From the NCBI GenBank assembly GCA_964203055.1, contig CAXNKS010000003.1:61194-125193 (forward strand): 64,000 bases of DNA. Reading direction: 5' to 3'. This DNA comes from Fontibacterium temperatum. Its GTDB lineage: Bacteria; Pseudomonadota; Alphaproteobacteria; Pelagibacterales; Pelagibacteraceae. Shown here piece after piece: positions 35,850 through 45,138 of this stretch; within the stretch, counting starts at the first letter, position 1; the number at the start of each line of letters is the position of its first letter. A model generated the notes under the pieces. It was not told the origin of the DNA, ran no database searches, and was given only the letters and a program-made list of their open reading frames with translations. The position numbers were made by a program, and so were the translations under genes.

Positions 35850-37921
35850 CTATCTAAAGCTTGTTTGATTGAAAGTTTAACTTTTCCTTTATCAAATCCT
35901 AAAACTTTAACTTTAACTTCATCACCCTCTTTTACAACGTCACTTACTTTTTCTACTCTTTTCGCTGCAAGTTCAGAGATGTGAACTAGACCATCTTGTT
36001 TGCCTAAGAAGTTTACGAAAGCTCCAAATTCCATAATTTTAACAACTTTTCCAGTGTAAATTTTTCCAAGTTCAGGTTTTGCAATAATACTTTTTACCAT
36101 CTCTAAAGCTTTGTTTCTTGAAATTTCATCTGGTGCAGAAATAGTTACAATTCCATCATCACTAATGTCAACTTTAGCGCCTGATAATTCAACGATCTCT
36201 CTTATTGTTACTCCGCCTTTTCCGATAATGGCTGCGATATCTTTTTTATCGACAGTCACTTTTTCCATTTTTGGAGTGTGTTTTGATAAATCTTTTCTTG
36301 AAGCTTTAAGTGCTTTGTTCATTTCACCTAAGATATGAATTCTACCATCTTTTGCCTGCGATAATGCTTTATCCATAATCTCAAATGTAATTCCTGTAAT
36401 TTTAATATCCATTTGTAGCGAAGTAATTCCATCTTCTGTTCCTGCAACTTTAAAATCCATATCTCCTAAATGATCTTCATCACCTAAGATGTCAGATAGA
36501 ACTGAAAAATCAGCTCCTTCTTTGATTAAACCCATTGCAATTCCTGCAACTGGCTTTTTAATTGGAACTCCAGCATCCATTAAAGCAAGGGATGCTCCGC
36601 AAACAGTTGCCATAGATGATGAACCATTTGACTCTGTAATTTCTGAAACAATTCTAAACGTGTAAGGGAAATCTTCTTTTTTAGGTAAAATTGAATTAAC
36701 AGCTCTCCACGCTAATTTACCATGACCTATTTCACGTCTACCTGTTCCAACTCTACCAACTTCTCCAACTGAAAATGGAGGAAAATTATAGTGCAACATA
36801 AATCTAGATCTTTGTAATCCATCTAAGCTTTCAATTCTTTGCTCATCCTCTGAAGTTCCAAGTGTTGTAACAACAATTGCTTGTGTCTCACCTCTTGTAA
36901 ATAAAGCAGAACCATGAGTTCTAGGTAATATACCCACTTCACATTTAATCGGTCTAATATCTGCAAGTCCTCTTCCATCAATTCTTTTCTTTTCTTTAAG
37001 AATTTTTGTTCTAACGATTTCTTTTTCAACATCTTTAAACTGAGATTCAACGTCCATTTTGCTAAATTCTTCTGAATCTGTATAAAGCGCCAATGATTTT
37101 TCTTTTGCTAAATTAATTAATCCGCTTCTTTTCTTTTTATCTGGCTCTGAAAACGCTGCGACTAAATCATTTTTAACATTTTTTAATAAATTATCTTTTA
37201 CAACTTTTAAATCTTTTTTCTCTACAACCCATGTTTCTTTTTTACATTCTGCAGCAAATTCATTTATCATTTTAATCACCGGAGCAAATTGGTCATGACC
37301 AAATTTAACTGCATCTAACATTATTTTTTCAGTTAATCCTGAAGCCTCAGACTCCACCATCAGAACTGCATCTTTAGTTCCTGCAACTATTAATTCTAAT
37401 TGTGATTCTTTTAATTGTTCTTTTGTTGGATTTAAAACAAAGCTGTTATTAATATAGCCTACTTTAGAAGCTGCAACCGGTCCCATAAATGGAATTCCTG
37501 AAATAGCTAATGCTGCTGAAGCTGCAATTAAAGATAATACTTCTGGATCATTGTCTTTCTCGTATGAAAGAACTGTTGGCAGAACCTGAACTTCATTTCT
37601 AAAGCCTTCTGGAAATAAAGGTCTGATTGGTCTGTCAATTAATCTTGATATTAAAGTTTCGCTCTCTGTTGGTCTTGCTTCTCTTTTGAAATATCCACCT
37701 GGGATTTTTCCTGAAGCGTAATATTTTTCTTGGTAATTTACTGTAAGTGGAAAGAAATCTATGTCAGGTTTTGCTTTCTTTGCACCAACAACTGTTGCTA
37801 AAATAACTGTATCACCTGAAGTTAGTATAACTGCTCCATCTGCTTGACGAGCAATTTTTCCGGACTCGATAGATAATTTTTTACCGCCCCAAACAATCTC
37901 TTTTCTTACTATTTTAAACAT
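35846..37921 (-). CDS. pnp: Polyribonucleotide nucleotidyltransferase
   Basis: PNPase degrades RNA from the 3' end by phosphorolysis and is part of the RNA decay machinery. The 691-residue protein has two RNase PH-like domains (first with PLTVNYQEKYYASGKIPGG, second with DGRGLADIRPI and FTRGETQAIV). The catalytic acidic motif is DEDHLGDMDFKVAGT near residue 480. A KH domain (AAIIGKGGVTIREI) and a C-terminal S1 domain (VKIMEFGAFVNFLGKQDGLV) follow. It is the last gene of the nusA-infB-rbfA-truB-rpsO-pnp series, 6 nt after rpsO. Confidence 0.97.
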   Translation of the reverse strand: MFKIVRKEIVWGGKKLSIESGKIARQADGAVILTSGDTVILATVVGAKKAKPDIDFFPLTVNYQEKYYASGKIPGGYFKREARPTESETLISRLIDRPIRPLFPEGFRNEVQVLPTVLSYEKDNDPEVLSLIAASAALAISGIPFMGPVAASKVGYINNSFVLNPTKEQLKESQLELIVAGTKDAVLMVESEASGLTEKIMLDAVKFGHDQFAPVIKMINEFAAECKKETWVVEKKDLKVVKDNLLKNVKNDLVAAFSEPDKKKRSGLINLAKEKSLALYTDSEEFSKMDVESQFKDVEKEIVRTKILKEKKRIDGRGLADIRPIKCEVGILPRTHGSALFTRGETQAIVVTTLGTSEDEQRIESLDGLQRSRFMLHYNFPPFSVGEVGRVGTGRREIGHGKLAWRAVNSILPKKEDFPYTFRIVSEITESNGSSSMATVCGASLALMDAGVPIKKPVAGIAMGLIKEGADFSVLSDILGDEDHLGDMDFKVAGTEDGITSLQMDIKITGITFEIMDKALSQAKDGRIHILGEMNKALKASRKDLSKHTPKMEKVTVDKKDIAAIIGKGGVTIREIVELSGAKVDISDDGIVTISAPDEISRNKALEMVKSIIAKPELGKIYTGKVVKIMEFGAFVNFLGKQDGLVHISELAAKRVEKVSDVVKEGDEVKVKVLGFDKGKVKLSIKQALDS

Positions 37922-37927
37922 TAAAAT

Positions 37928-38197
37928 TTATTTTCTGATATTCAGCTTTTCTAAGATCTTTTTATAATTGGTTGCGTTTGTTTTGCTGAGATAATCTAAT
38001 AGTTTTTTTCTTCTATTCACCAATGTCGTTAATCCTGTGTACGAATGCTTATCTTTTTTATTTTTTGTAAAATGCTCAGTTAAGTATCTAATTCGCTCAG
38101 TTAAAATAGCGATTTGCACTTCTGAAGAGCCAACGTCTTTAGCGTGCAGTTTTAAATCTTTAAAAACACTTTCTTTATTTAAAATTTTTTTTGTCAT
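37928..38197 (-). CDS. rpsO: 30S ribosomal protein S15
   Basis: An 89-residue primary 16S rRNA-binding protein that organises the platform of the small subunit. Family stretches are VGSSEVQIAILTERIRYLTEHF and the rRNA-contact loop KDKHSYTGLTTLVNRRKKLLDYL. It lies between truB and pnp, as in most proteobacteria, 3 nt after truB. Confidence 0.97.
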   Translation of the reverse strand: MTKKILNKESVFKDLKLHAKDVGSSEVQIAILTERIRYLTEHFTKNKKDKHSYTGLTTLVNRRKKLLDYLSKTNATNYKKILEKLNIRK

Positions 38198-38200
38198 TTT

Positions 38201-39079
38201 TTAATTAAATACTCTTCTTGGATAAAAAAAACCGGACTTAAGGTATCCGAGAGCAAGTGGCTTTTCTAAAGCCGCTGTGTAAATATTGTCTAAACTAACC
38301 TTTCCAAATTCATTAACCAAACTAACCTTCATTCCATTCTTTATTAAATTAACTCTTTCATCATTTAATTTAATGCTAGGTATATGTATTAAAGCGCTCT
38401 GAATATCAAGTACATATTTTAAAAAGTTGGCAGTGCTTTCTTTTTCTATTAATTTTTCAAGGCTATTTGAGTTCTTAATTCTAAAATTTCCATATCGAGT
38501 TCTGACTAATTTAGTGACATGAGCAAATCCATCAAAGGATTTTGCAATGTCTCGTGCCAGACTTCTAATATAAGTTCCCGTTCCACATTTTATATAAAAA
38601 AGGCTTTTGTTATTTTCATGTTTTAATAATCTAATATTTTTTATAAAAACTTTTCTCTCCTCCATATCAAATTCTAAATTATTTCTCGCAAGTTCATAAG
38701 ATCTTTTGCCATTAATTTTTACAGCAGAAAATTTCGGCGGCATTTGCATTTGGTAGCCAATAAATTTTTTTAAAATATTTTGAACTTCTTTTTTTGTCGG
38801 ATAAATTTCATTACTGTTTGTAACTTTTCCCTCTAAATCTAAGGTATCCGTCTCTGATCCCCACTGAATTTCAAATAAATAACTTTTTAATAGTAAATGT
38901 ATTAATGAAACAGTCTTAGTTGCTTCACCTAGGGCAATAGGCAGAACGCCCTCAGCTAATGGGTCTAAAGTTCCAGCATGACCAATTTTAATTTTTTTAA
39001 ACTTACTCTTTATGATGTTTAAACAGTATGCAGAGCTAAAACCTTTGGGTTTATTTAAATTTATCCAACCATCAATCAT
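38201..39079 (-). CDS. truB: tRNA pseudouridine(55) synthase
   Basis: TruB makes pseudouridine 55 in the T loop of most tRNAs. The 292-residue protein starts DGWINLNKPKGFSSAYCLN and carries the catalytic Asp in KIGHAGTLDPLAEGVLPIALG near residue 40. CGTGTYIRSLARDIA lies near residue 165. A PUA-like C-terminus is shortened, as often seen in alphaproteobacteria. Its ATG overlaps the corrected end of rbfA by 8 nt, which supports the corrected rbfA frame. Confidence 0.96.
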   Translation of the reverse strand: MIDGWINLNKPKGFSSAYCLNIIKSKFKKIKIGHAGTLDPLAEGVLPIALGEATKTVSLIHLLLKSYLFEIQWGSETDTLDLEGKVTNSNEIYPTKKEVQNILKKFIGYQMQMPPKFSAVKINGKRSYELARNNLEFDMEERKVFIKNIRLLKHENNKSLFYIKCGTGTYIRSLARDIAKSFDGFAHVTKLVRTRYGNFRIKNSNSLEKLIEKESTANFLKYVLDIQSALIHIPSIKLNDERVNLIKNGMKVSLVNEFGKVSLDNIYTAALEKPLALGYLKSGFFYPRRVFN

Positions 39080-39450
39080 TTTCGTGCGTCTTAATAATTA
39101 ATTTTTCAATTTTTTCTGCATAATCAAAAGATTCATCTAATACGAAATGAAGATTGGGCAAGAAATTTATTCTTCCAACTACGCGACATTTGTTTTTTAA
39201 TTAAACCATTATTATTAATAAGGGATTGTAAAATAAACTCTGAATTTTTACCTCCAAGCGGCATAAAAAATACTTTTGCATGTTTTAAGTCTGGGCTCAT
39301 TCTAACTTCTGAAACCGTAATCACTCGAGTATTGATATTTGGCAAAGCCACTTCTTCTTTTAAAAATAAATTTCCAAGTAACTGTTTTAATAGTTCACCA
39401 ACTCTTAACTGCCTTTGGGTGAAAGGCTGATCGCTTAAATGAATGTTCAT
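39072..39450 (-). pseudogene. rbfA: Ribosome-binding factor A, frameshifted as read
   Basis: RbfA helps late maturation of the 30S subunit. The first 90 residues are normal (TQRQLRVGELLKQLLGNLF, VITVSEVRMSPDLKHAKVFFMPLGG). After KKQMSR the frame degenerates and stops at 39133. In the adjacent frame the expected ending continues: VGRINFLPNLHFVLDESFD, then YAEKIEKLIIKTHEND and a stop at 39072-39074 that overlaps the truB start. A single extra base at about 39180 (coding strand CGTAGTT) explains it. The restored protein is about 125 residues, normal for RbfA. Because the rest of the frame is clean, a sequence error is more likely than decay. Confidence 0.85.
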
Positions 39451-39456
39451 TATTAA

Positions 39457-41673
39457 CTAATTTATTGTTCTTGCGCTTTCAACGACAGAAAACGCTTCAA
39501 TAATATCTTTTTCTTTAAAATCTAAGAAATCTTTAAAAGCTACTCCGCCTTCAATGCCTGCTTTAATTTCTTTTACTTCATTTTTTTCTCTAAAAAGAGA
39601 TGCAACTTTTCCTGTGTATACAACGCTTCCATCTCTAACAATTCTTACATCAGAATTATTAATGATACTTCCTTCCGTCACTTTAATACCTGCAACTTTT
39701 CCAGCTTTAGAAGATTTAAATACCTGTAAGATTTCGCACTGTCCTAATACTTGTTCATTAATTTCTGGCGCTAATAAACCTGATAATGCTTTAGTAATGT
39801 GCTCAATCGCCTCATAAATAATATTAAAGTATAAAACGTTGACCCCTAATTTTACTGCAAGATCTTTTGCTTCTTTATTAGGCTTAATATTAAAGCCAAT
39901 TAAAACCGCATTAGAAGCTTTTGCTAAAGATACATCTGTCTCTGTAATGGCACCAACGGATGATAAAACTATATCTGGCTTAACTTCATCATGTTGAATT
40001 TTTAATATCGCATTAGATAAAGCCTCTGCAGATCCATGCACGTCGCTTTTGATAATAATTGATAATTCTTTTTGTTTGTTAACATCTCCAAAAATGTCAT
40101 TTTTCTTAACAAGACCGATAGTTTTTTTAGATCTACCCTGTTCAATTCTATGTTCATTTATTTCTTTTGCTTTTGCCTCGCTATCCAAAACTAAAAAATC
40201 ATCGCCTGCTTCAGACACGCCCGTTAAACCAATAATCTCAACTGGCATTGAAGGACTTGCTTCATTAACTAATTCTCCTCTAAAATTATTCATCGCTCTA
40301 ATTTTTCCCCACTGCAAACCACTTGCAAAGAAATCACCTCTTTTTAAAGTGCCTCTCGTGATTAAAATTGTCGACACAGGTCCTTTGCCTTTGTCTAATT
40401 TTGATTCAATCACTATTCCTTGAGCGGGTACATTTGGGTTCGTTTTGTGATTTAAAATTTCTGCTTGTAAAATAATTGCCTCTTTTAATTTATCTAAATT
40501 TGTTTTCTTTAAAGCAGATATTTCAACACACTGAATATCTCCGCCTAATTCTTCAACAACAAGTTCGTGCTCTAATAGTTGATTTCTAACTTTTTGCTTA
40601 TCAACGCCGTGAATATCGCATTTGTTAATTGCAACTATGATTGGAACTTTTGCAGCTTTTGCATGTTGTATCGCTTCAATTGTTTGCGGTTTAATTCCAT
40701 CATTTGCAGCAACAACTAAAACAACGATATCTGTAATTTTAGATCCTCTAGCTCTCATTTCAGTAAAGGCCGCATGACCCGGTGTATCTATGAAAGTCAT
40801 CCATTTTTTATCTTCTGCAAAAACTTGATAAGCACCAATGTGCTGCGTAATTCCACCGTGCTCTGTCGCAACAACATTTGTTTCTCTTAATGCATCTAGT
40901 AATGAAGTTTTACCATGATCCACGTGACCCATTACAGTTATTACTGGAGGTCTAGAATATGTATCTTCATCTTCTTTAGATTTTTTTAATTTTGATAATT
41001 CATCATCGATTTGATTATCTTTGACAACTGTATGTCCAAATGCGCCAACGATGTACTCTGCGGTATCTCTGTCGATAGTGTGATTGATTGTAACTTTTAC
41101 ATTTTTTTCAAATAAAAATTTAATAATCGAACTTGCTTTTTCTGCCATTCTGTTTGCAAGGTCTTGAATAGTGATTAAATTAGGTACCGATATTTCTCTA
41201 GAAGCTTTTTTTGCTTCGCCTGATTCATCACCATCTTGAACTAATTTTTTATCTTTTTCTCTAGCTCTTTTAAATGAAGCTAAACTTCTTGATTTTTCAT
41301 CTTCATCGGCATCCGTAAGCGCTTTAGATAAGGTTAGTTTATATTCTCTTTTTTTACCGTGTGTTTTTTTAATTAATTTTTTACTGTTATCTATTTCAAG
41401 CTCTTCTTGAATTTTCTTTCTTGCCCATTCCTGAGCTGATTTTTGTGCTTTAGCTGTATCTTCTTTTGTTAAAGTCTTTCCTTTTACTGCTTCTTGTGGA
41501 GTTGTTGAAACTTTTGGTTTTTCTGCGGACTGACTAATATCAATCGATCTGTTTTTCTTTTTTTCAACTAAAACTGATTTATTGCCAGCGCCTCTTGCGT
41601 AGCTTGAAACAGCTGCTGGCCCACCACTAAAGTTTTTTAATGTAAGTTTTTTTTTTTTGTCTTTAACGTCCAT
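39457..41673 (-). CDS. infB: Translation initiation factor IF-2
   Basis: IF-2 is the GTPase that delivers initiator fMet-tRNA to the ribosome. The 738-residue protein has a basic low-complexity N-terminus and an IF2_N domain (IQDLANRMAEKASSIIKFLF). The GTPase has P-loop VMGHVDHGKTSLLDAL near residue 246, DTPGHAAFTEMR and NKCD. C-terminal domains C1 and C2 follow (SDVHGSAEALSNAI, GFNIKPNKEAKDLA). The N-terminal extension is shorter than in larger alphaproteobacterial genomes, consistent with streamlining. rbfA starts 6 nt after the stop. Confidence 0.97.
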   Translation of the reverse strand: MDVKDKKKKLTLKNFSGGPAAVSSYARGAGNKSVLVEKKKNRSIDISQSAEKPKVSTTPQEAVKGKTLTKEDTAKAQKSAQEWARKKIQEELEIDNSKKLIKKTHGKKREYKLTLSKALTDADEDEKSRSLASFKRAREKDKKLVQDGDESGEAKKASREISVPNLITIQDLANRMAEKASSIIKFLFEKNVKVTINHTIDRDTAEYIVGAFGHTVVKDNQIDDELSKLKKSKEDEDTYSRPPVITVMGHVDHGKTSLLDALRETNVVATEHGGITQHIGAYQVFAEDKKWMTFIDTPGHAAFTEMRARGSKITDIVVLVVAANDGIKPQTIEAIQHAKAAKVPIIVAINKCDIHGVDKQKVRNQLLEHELVVEELGGDIQCVEISALKKTNLDKLKEAIILQAEILNHKTNPNVPAQGIVIESKLDKGKGPVSTILITRGTLKRGDFFASGLQWGKIRAMNNFRGELVNEASPSMPVEIIGLTGVSEAGDDFLVLDSEAKAKEINEHRIEQGRSKKTIGLVKKNDIFGDVNKQKELSIIIKSDVHGSAEALSNAILKIQHDEVKPDIVLSSVGAITETDVSLAKASNAVLIGFNIKPNKEAKDLAVKLGVNVLYFNIIYEAIEHITKALSGLLAPEINEQVLGQCEILQVFKSSKAGKVAGIKVTEGSIINNSDVRIVRDGSVVYTGKVASLFREKNEVKEIKAGIEGGVAFKDFLDFKEKDIIEAFSVVESARTIN

Positions 41674-41695
41674 GTTTTTTCTAAAAGCGAGTTTA

Positions 41696-43240
41696 TTATT
41701 TGTTAAAAACTTTTTCTCTTGCGCTCATTATTAGACGCTCAGCCTCAGCTTTTATGATATCGAAATTCTGCAGGATTCCTTCAAATTCCACTCTTTTTCC
41801 TTTAACTTCATCGTAGCCGCCTAAGATTTCATCAACTGATAAGTCTGCAAAATCAGCTAAAGTTTTAATATTTTTTTCACCTAAAGTAAGTAGCATTCCA
41901 AGTGATAGTCCTGGATGATTCATAAGATCATCCTGAATACCTAACTCTTTAACTCTATTTGATATTTCTTTAGATTCTGTTTCTAAATATTCTTTAGCTC
42001 TTTCTTTTAATTCTTTTGCTGTGTCTGCATCGAAACCATCAATTTTTGTTATTTCCTCCAAAGGAGACCCATCGATTTCTTTGATAGAAGAAAATCCTTC
42101 TAGTACTAAAAGCTGAGCCATCATTTCATCAATTTCTAAACTTTCAATAAATCGTTTTGTTTTAATTTTAAATTCTGATTGTCGTTTTTCCGTTTCTTCT
42201 TGATCTGTTAAAATATCAATTTCATAATTCATTAACTTAGAAGCAAGTCTTACATTTTGTCCTCTTCTTCCAATCGCTTTGCTAAGATTATTTTCATCAA
42301 TCACGACTTCAATTCTTTTTGTAGCTTCATCTAGAACTACTTTTTGAACTTCAGCAGGAGCTAAAGCATTGATCACAAGTGTTGCTGGATCTTCAGACCA
42401 ATGAATAATATCAATTTTTTCTCCTTGTAATTCATTCACCACCGCTTGCACTCTACTTCCTCTCATACCAACACAAGCTCCAACTGGATCTATCGATTTA
42501 TCTTTTGATGTAACACAAATTTTTGCTCTACTTCCTGGATCTCTTGCTACTGATTTAATTTCAATTGTTCCTTCATAAATTTCTGGCACCTCAAGTTTAA
42601 ATAGTTTTGCCATAAATTGAGGATGAGCTCTTGATAAAAATATTTGTGGACCTTTAGCTTCTTTTTTAACTTCATAACAATAAGCTTTAATTCGATCGCC
42701 TACTTTTATGTTTTCTCTTGGGATTAACTCATCCCTTTTGATAATTGATTCAGCTTTTTGTAAATCAACGATGATATTTCCAAATTCTATTCTCTTAACT
42801 ATTCCGCTAAGAACTTCACCGATCTTATCTTTAAAATCGTTATATTGTTTTTCTCTTTCTGCATCTCTCACTTTTGTAGTGATGACTTGTTTTGCAGCTT
42901 GAGCAGCTATTCTACCAAAATCAACTGGTGGTAGTGGTTCTAAAATTTCTTGATCAAGCGCTATATCACTTTTAATTTTTTGAGCATCTTTTAAACTAAT
43001 TTCGTTTTGACTGTTGGCTGGATTTTCTACAACTTTTAATCTTCGACCTAATTCGATTTGACCATTAGCTCTATTGATAGAAACATAAATATTATTCTCT
43101 TGTCCGTAACGTGTTCGTGCGGCTTTCTCAATAGCTTCTTCCATAGAAGTAAGGACAAGCTCTTTATCAATTGATTTTTCGTTTGCTACAGCGTCAACTA
43201 TCCTAATCAGTTCTACTGTATCAACTCTGTTATTTAACAT
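41696..43240 (-). CDS. nusA: Transcription termination/antitermination protein NusA
   Basis: NusA binds RNA polymerase and modulates pausing, intrinsic termination and antitermination. The 514-residue protein has the N-terminal polymerase-binding domain (ANEKSIDKELVLTSMEEAI), an S1 domain (GIVKRIEFGNIIVDLQ), KH domains (DPVGACVGMRGSRVQAVVNE, SKAIGRRGQNVRLASKLM) and two C-terminal acidic repeats. rimP, which normally precedes nusA, is absent. Instead an intrinsic terminator sits so close that its T-tract ends 16 nt before the ATG, next to the ribosome site AGGAA. Transcription must pass the hairpin to reach nusA, suggesting autoregulated attenuation. Confidence 0.97.
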   Translation of the reverse strand: MLNNRVDTVELIRIVDAVANEKSIDKELVLTSMEEAIEKAARTRYGQENNIYVSINRANGQIELGRRLKVVENPANSQNEISLKDAQKIKSDIALDQEILEPLPPVDFGRIAAQAAKQVITTKVRDAEREKQYNDFKDKIGEVLSGIVKRIEFGNIIVDLQKAESIIKRDELIPRENIKVGDRIKAYCYEVKKEAKGPQIFLSRAHPQFMAKLFKLEVPEIYEGTIEIKSVARDPGSRAKICVTSKDKSIDPVGACVGMRGSRVQAVVNELQGEKIDIIHWSEDPATLVINALAPAEVQKVVLDEATKRIEVVIDENNLSKAIGRRGQNVRLASKLMNYEIDILTDQEETEKRQSEFKIKTKRFIESLEIDEMMAQLLVLEGFSSIKEIDGSPLEEITKIDGFDADTAKELKERAKEYLETESKEISNRVKELGIQDDLMNHPGLSLGMLLTLGEKNIKTLADFADLSVDEILGGYDEVKGKRVEFEGILQNFDIIKAEAERLIMSAREKVFNK

Positions 43241-43256
43241 TAGTTTTGTTTCCTGT

Positions 43257-43280
43257 AAAAAAAAATGGGCCTAAGCCCAT
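43257..43280 (-). terminator. Intrinsic terminator between trmB and nusA (possible nusA attenuator)
   Basis: On the minus strand ATGGGC pairs perfectly with GCCCAT around a four-base loop TTAG (43265-43280) and runs straight into nine T (43257-43265). This is the clearest terminator in the window. The nusA ribosome site follows almost immediately, leaving no room for a promoter after it. Confidence 0.8.
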
Positions 43281-43307
43281 CATGTACTTTCAATAATTTC
43301 CCTTAAT

Positions 43308-43973
43308 CTACGCTACATTTTTTAACTTATCAAGATTTAAAAAATAAATATCTTTTTTTAATTTATTGGCCTTATTTGAGTATTTTGTATCGACTATGGG
43401 ATGTCTATTGCTCAAACTATATTCAAAAGTATGATTTTTTTTCTTTAATAAAGAAATCTCCTTTACCACATAATTAAAATAGTCCTGATCATCTGTTACA
43501 AATATTAACGTCGATTTAATTTTCATTTTTTTTAAAATTTTTTCTAAAAATAAATAATTTAGTAATCTTCTTTTTTTTTGCTTATTTTTCATCCATGGAT
43601 CAGGAAATAATACAAAGACTTTTGAAAAAAAATTATCTACAAAATTATCTATGACTTTTTGTACCGGTACATCTAGTATTGAAATATTATTTAAGTTTAA
43701 TTCTTTAGCTTTTTGCACAACATTAGCGACTCCATTAATAAAAGGATCCACTCCAATAAAATAATCTTTTGGATAAGTGGTTGCTTGAAATAATATATTT
43801 TCACCTAAACCAAATCCTATTTCTAAAATAAAATCTTTATTTTTAACTAGTTTTATTTCTTCAAAATTGACTAAAAAATCTTTTTTATGATTTTCATAAA
43901 AAAACTTTTTGCTTTTAGATAAGGCTCTTGATTTTGATCTTCCAAAAAAAATCTTTTTTTTGTCGTCGATCAA
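43308..43973 (-). CDS. trmB: tRNA (guanine-N7)-methyltransferase
   Basis: TrmB makes m7G46 in the tRNA variable loop using SAM. The 221-residue protein has the SAM site ILEIGFGLGENILFQA near residue 50, IGVDPFINGV, and the diagnostic VFVLFPDPWMKNKQKKRRL with catalytic Asp near residue 118. It lies 1 nt after metK, the gene that makes its cofactor. A strong terminator follows. Confidence 0.95.
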   Translation of the reverse strand: MIDDKKKIFFGRSKSRALSKSKKFFYENHKKDFLVNFEEIKLVKNKDFILEIGFGLGENILFQATTYPKDYFIGVDPFINGVANVVQKAKELNLNNISILDVPVQKVIDNFVDNFFSKVFVLFPDPWMKNKQKKRRLLNYLFLEKILKKMKIKSTLIFVTDDQDYFNYVVKEISLLKKKNHTFEYSLSNRHPIVDTKYSNKANKLKKDIYFLNLDKLKNVA

Positions 43974-43974
43974 A

Positions 43975-45138
43975 TTATACTTTTGATTGAAAATATTTAA
44001 TTAAATCAGTTTTTTCCCAGCTAAAAGAACCATTGTCTTCTGGTTGTCTACCGAAATGTCCATAAGCTGCTGTTTTTTGATAAATTGGTTTATTAAGTTT
44101 TAATAACTCACGAATACCTCTTGGACTTAAATTAAAATTTTTAGAGATAATTTCTTCAATTTTTTTTGACTTATTATCTTCACCATCAAATAAATCGATA
44201 TAAATTGAAAGAGGTTGCGATACTCCAATTGCATAGGACAATTGTATTAAACATTTTTCTGCAACACCTGCGGCTACAATATTTTTTGCCAAATATCTTG
44301 CAACGTAAGCTGCTGATCGATCCACTTTTGTCGGATCTTTTCCTGAAAATGCTCCGCCGCCATGAGGTGCTGCTCCGCCGTAAGTATCAACGATAATTTT
44401 TCGACCCGTTAATCCTGAGTCTCCATCTGGTCCACCAATAACAAATCTACCCGTCGGATTAACATAAAAATGTTTCTCATCACACATCCAACCTTTTGGA
44501 ATGACTGATAAAACATAGGGACGTACAATCTCTTTAACTTTTTCTTGATCAATATTTTCTTCATGTTGTGTTGAAACAACTATTGAAGAAATTCCTTTCG
44601 GTTTTCCTTTTTCATAAATAACTGAGAATTGACTTTTTGAATCGGGTCTTAAAAATTTTTCTTTTCCAGATTTTCTTGCCTCTGACATTAATTGTAAAAC
44701 TTTATGAGAATAGCTTATCGGTGCTGGCATAAGATCTTTTGTCTCTGTGCAAGCATAACCAAACATAATTCCTTGATCGCCTGCGCCTTCATCTTTATTA
44801 CCGCTTGAATCAACACCTACAGCTATGTCTTGCGATTGACTATGAAGGTAGTTTGTAAATTTTAAATTTTTCCAATGAAAACCTTCTTGCTCATAACCAA
44901 TGTCTTTAACTCTAGATCTAATTAATTTTTCAATTTCATCGCTGTTTATCTCTGGACCCCTTACTTCACCAGCAATCACAACCGTATTTGTGGTAACTAA
45001 AGTCTCACAAGCAACTCTACTTTCTGGAAATTTAGATAAATATAAATCGAGCACCGAGTCCGATATAATATCGCAAACTTTATCGGGATGCCCTTCTGAC
45101 ACTGATTCACTAGTAAATATATAATCTTGTTTAGCCAT
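43975..45138 (-). CDS. metK: S-adenosylmethionine synthetase
   Basis: MetK makes SAM from methionine and ATP. I choose the ATG at 45138, giving MAKQDYIFTSESVSEGHPDK at the N-terminus as in the family; an upstream in-frame start would add eight residues inside lnt. ATP and metal motifs are SEGHPDKVCD, GAGDQGIMFGYA near residue 118, and the P-loop-like GGGAFSGKDPTKVDRSAAY near residue 262. Length 387 is normal. The start overlaps the lnt stop (ATGGCTAA), so translation is coupled. No SAM riboswitch is possible in such a junction and none was seen. Confidence 0.97.
   Translation of the reverse strand: MAKQDYIFTSESVSEGHPDKVCDIISDSVLDLYLSKFPESRVACETLVTTNTVVIAGEVRGPEINSDEIEKLIRSRVKDIGYEQEGFHWKNLKFTNYLHSQSQDIAVGVDSSGNKDEGAGDQGIMFGYACTETKDLMPAPISYSHKVLQLMSEARKSGKEKFLRPDSKSQFSVIYEKGKPKGISSIVVSTQHEENIDQEKVKEIVRPYVLSVIPKGWMCDEKHFYVNPTGRFVIGGPDGDSGLTGRKIIVDTYGGAAPHGGGAFSGKDPTKVDRSAAYVARYLAKNIVAAGVAEKCLIQLSYAIGVSQPLSIYIDLFDGEDNKSKKIEEIISKNFNLSPRGIRELLKLNKPIYQKTAAYGHFGRQPEDNGSFSWEKTDLIKYFQSKV

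Noticed and set aside
36823..37050. Open frame of 75 codons inside pnp on the same strand
   Set aside because: It is an out-of-frame shadow of the conserved RNase PH domain, with biased composition.
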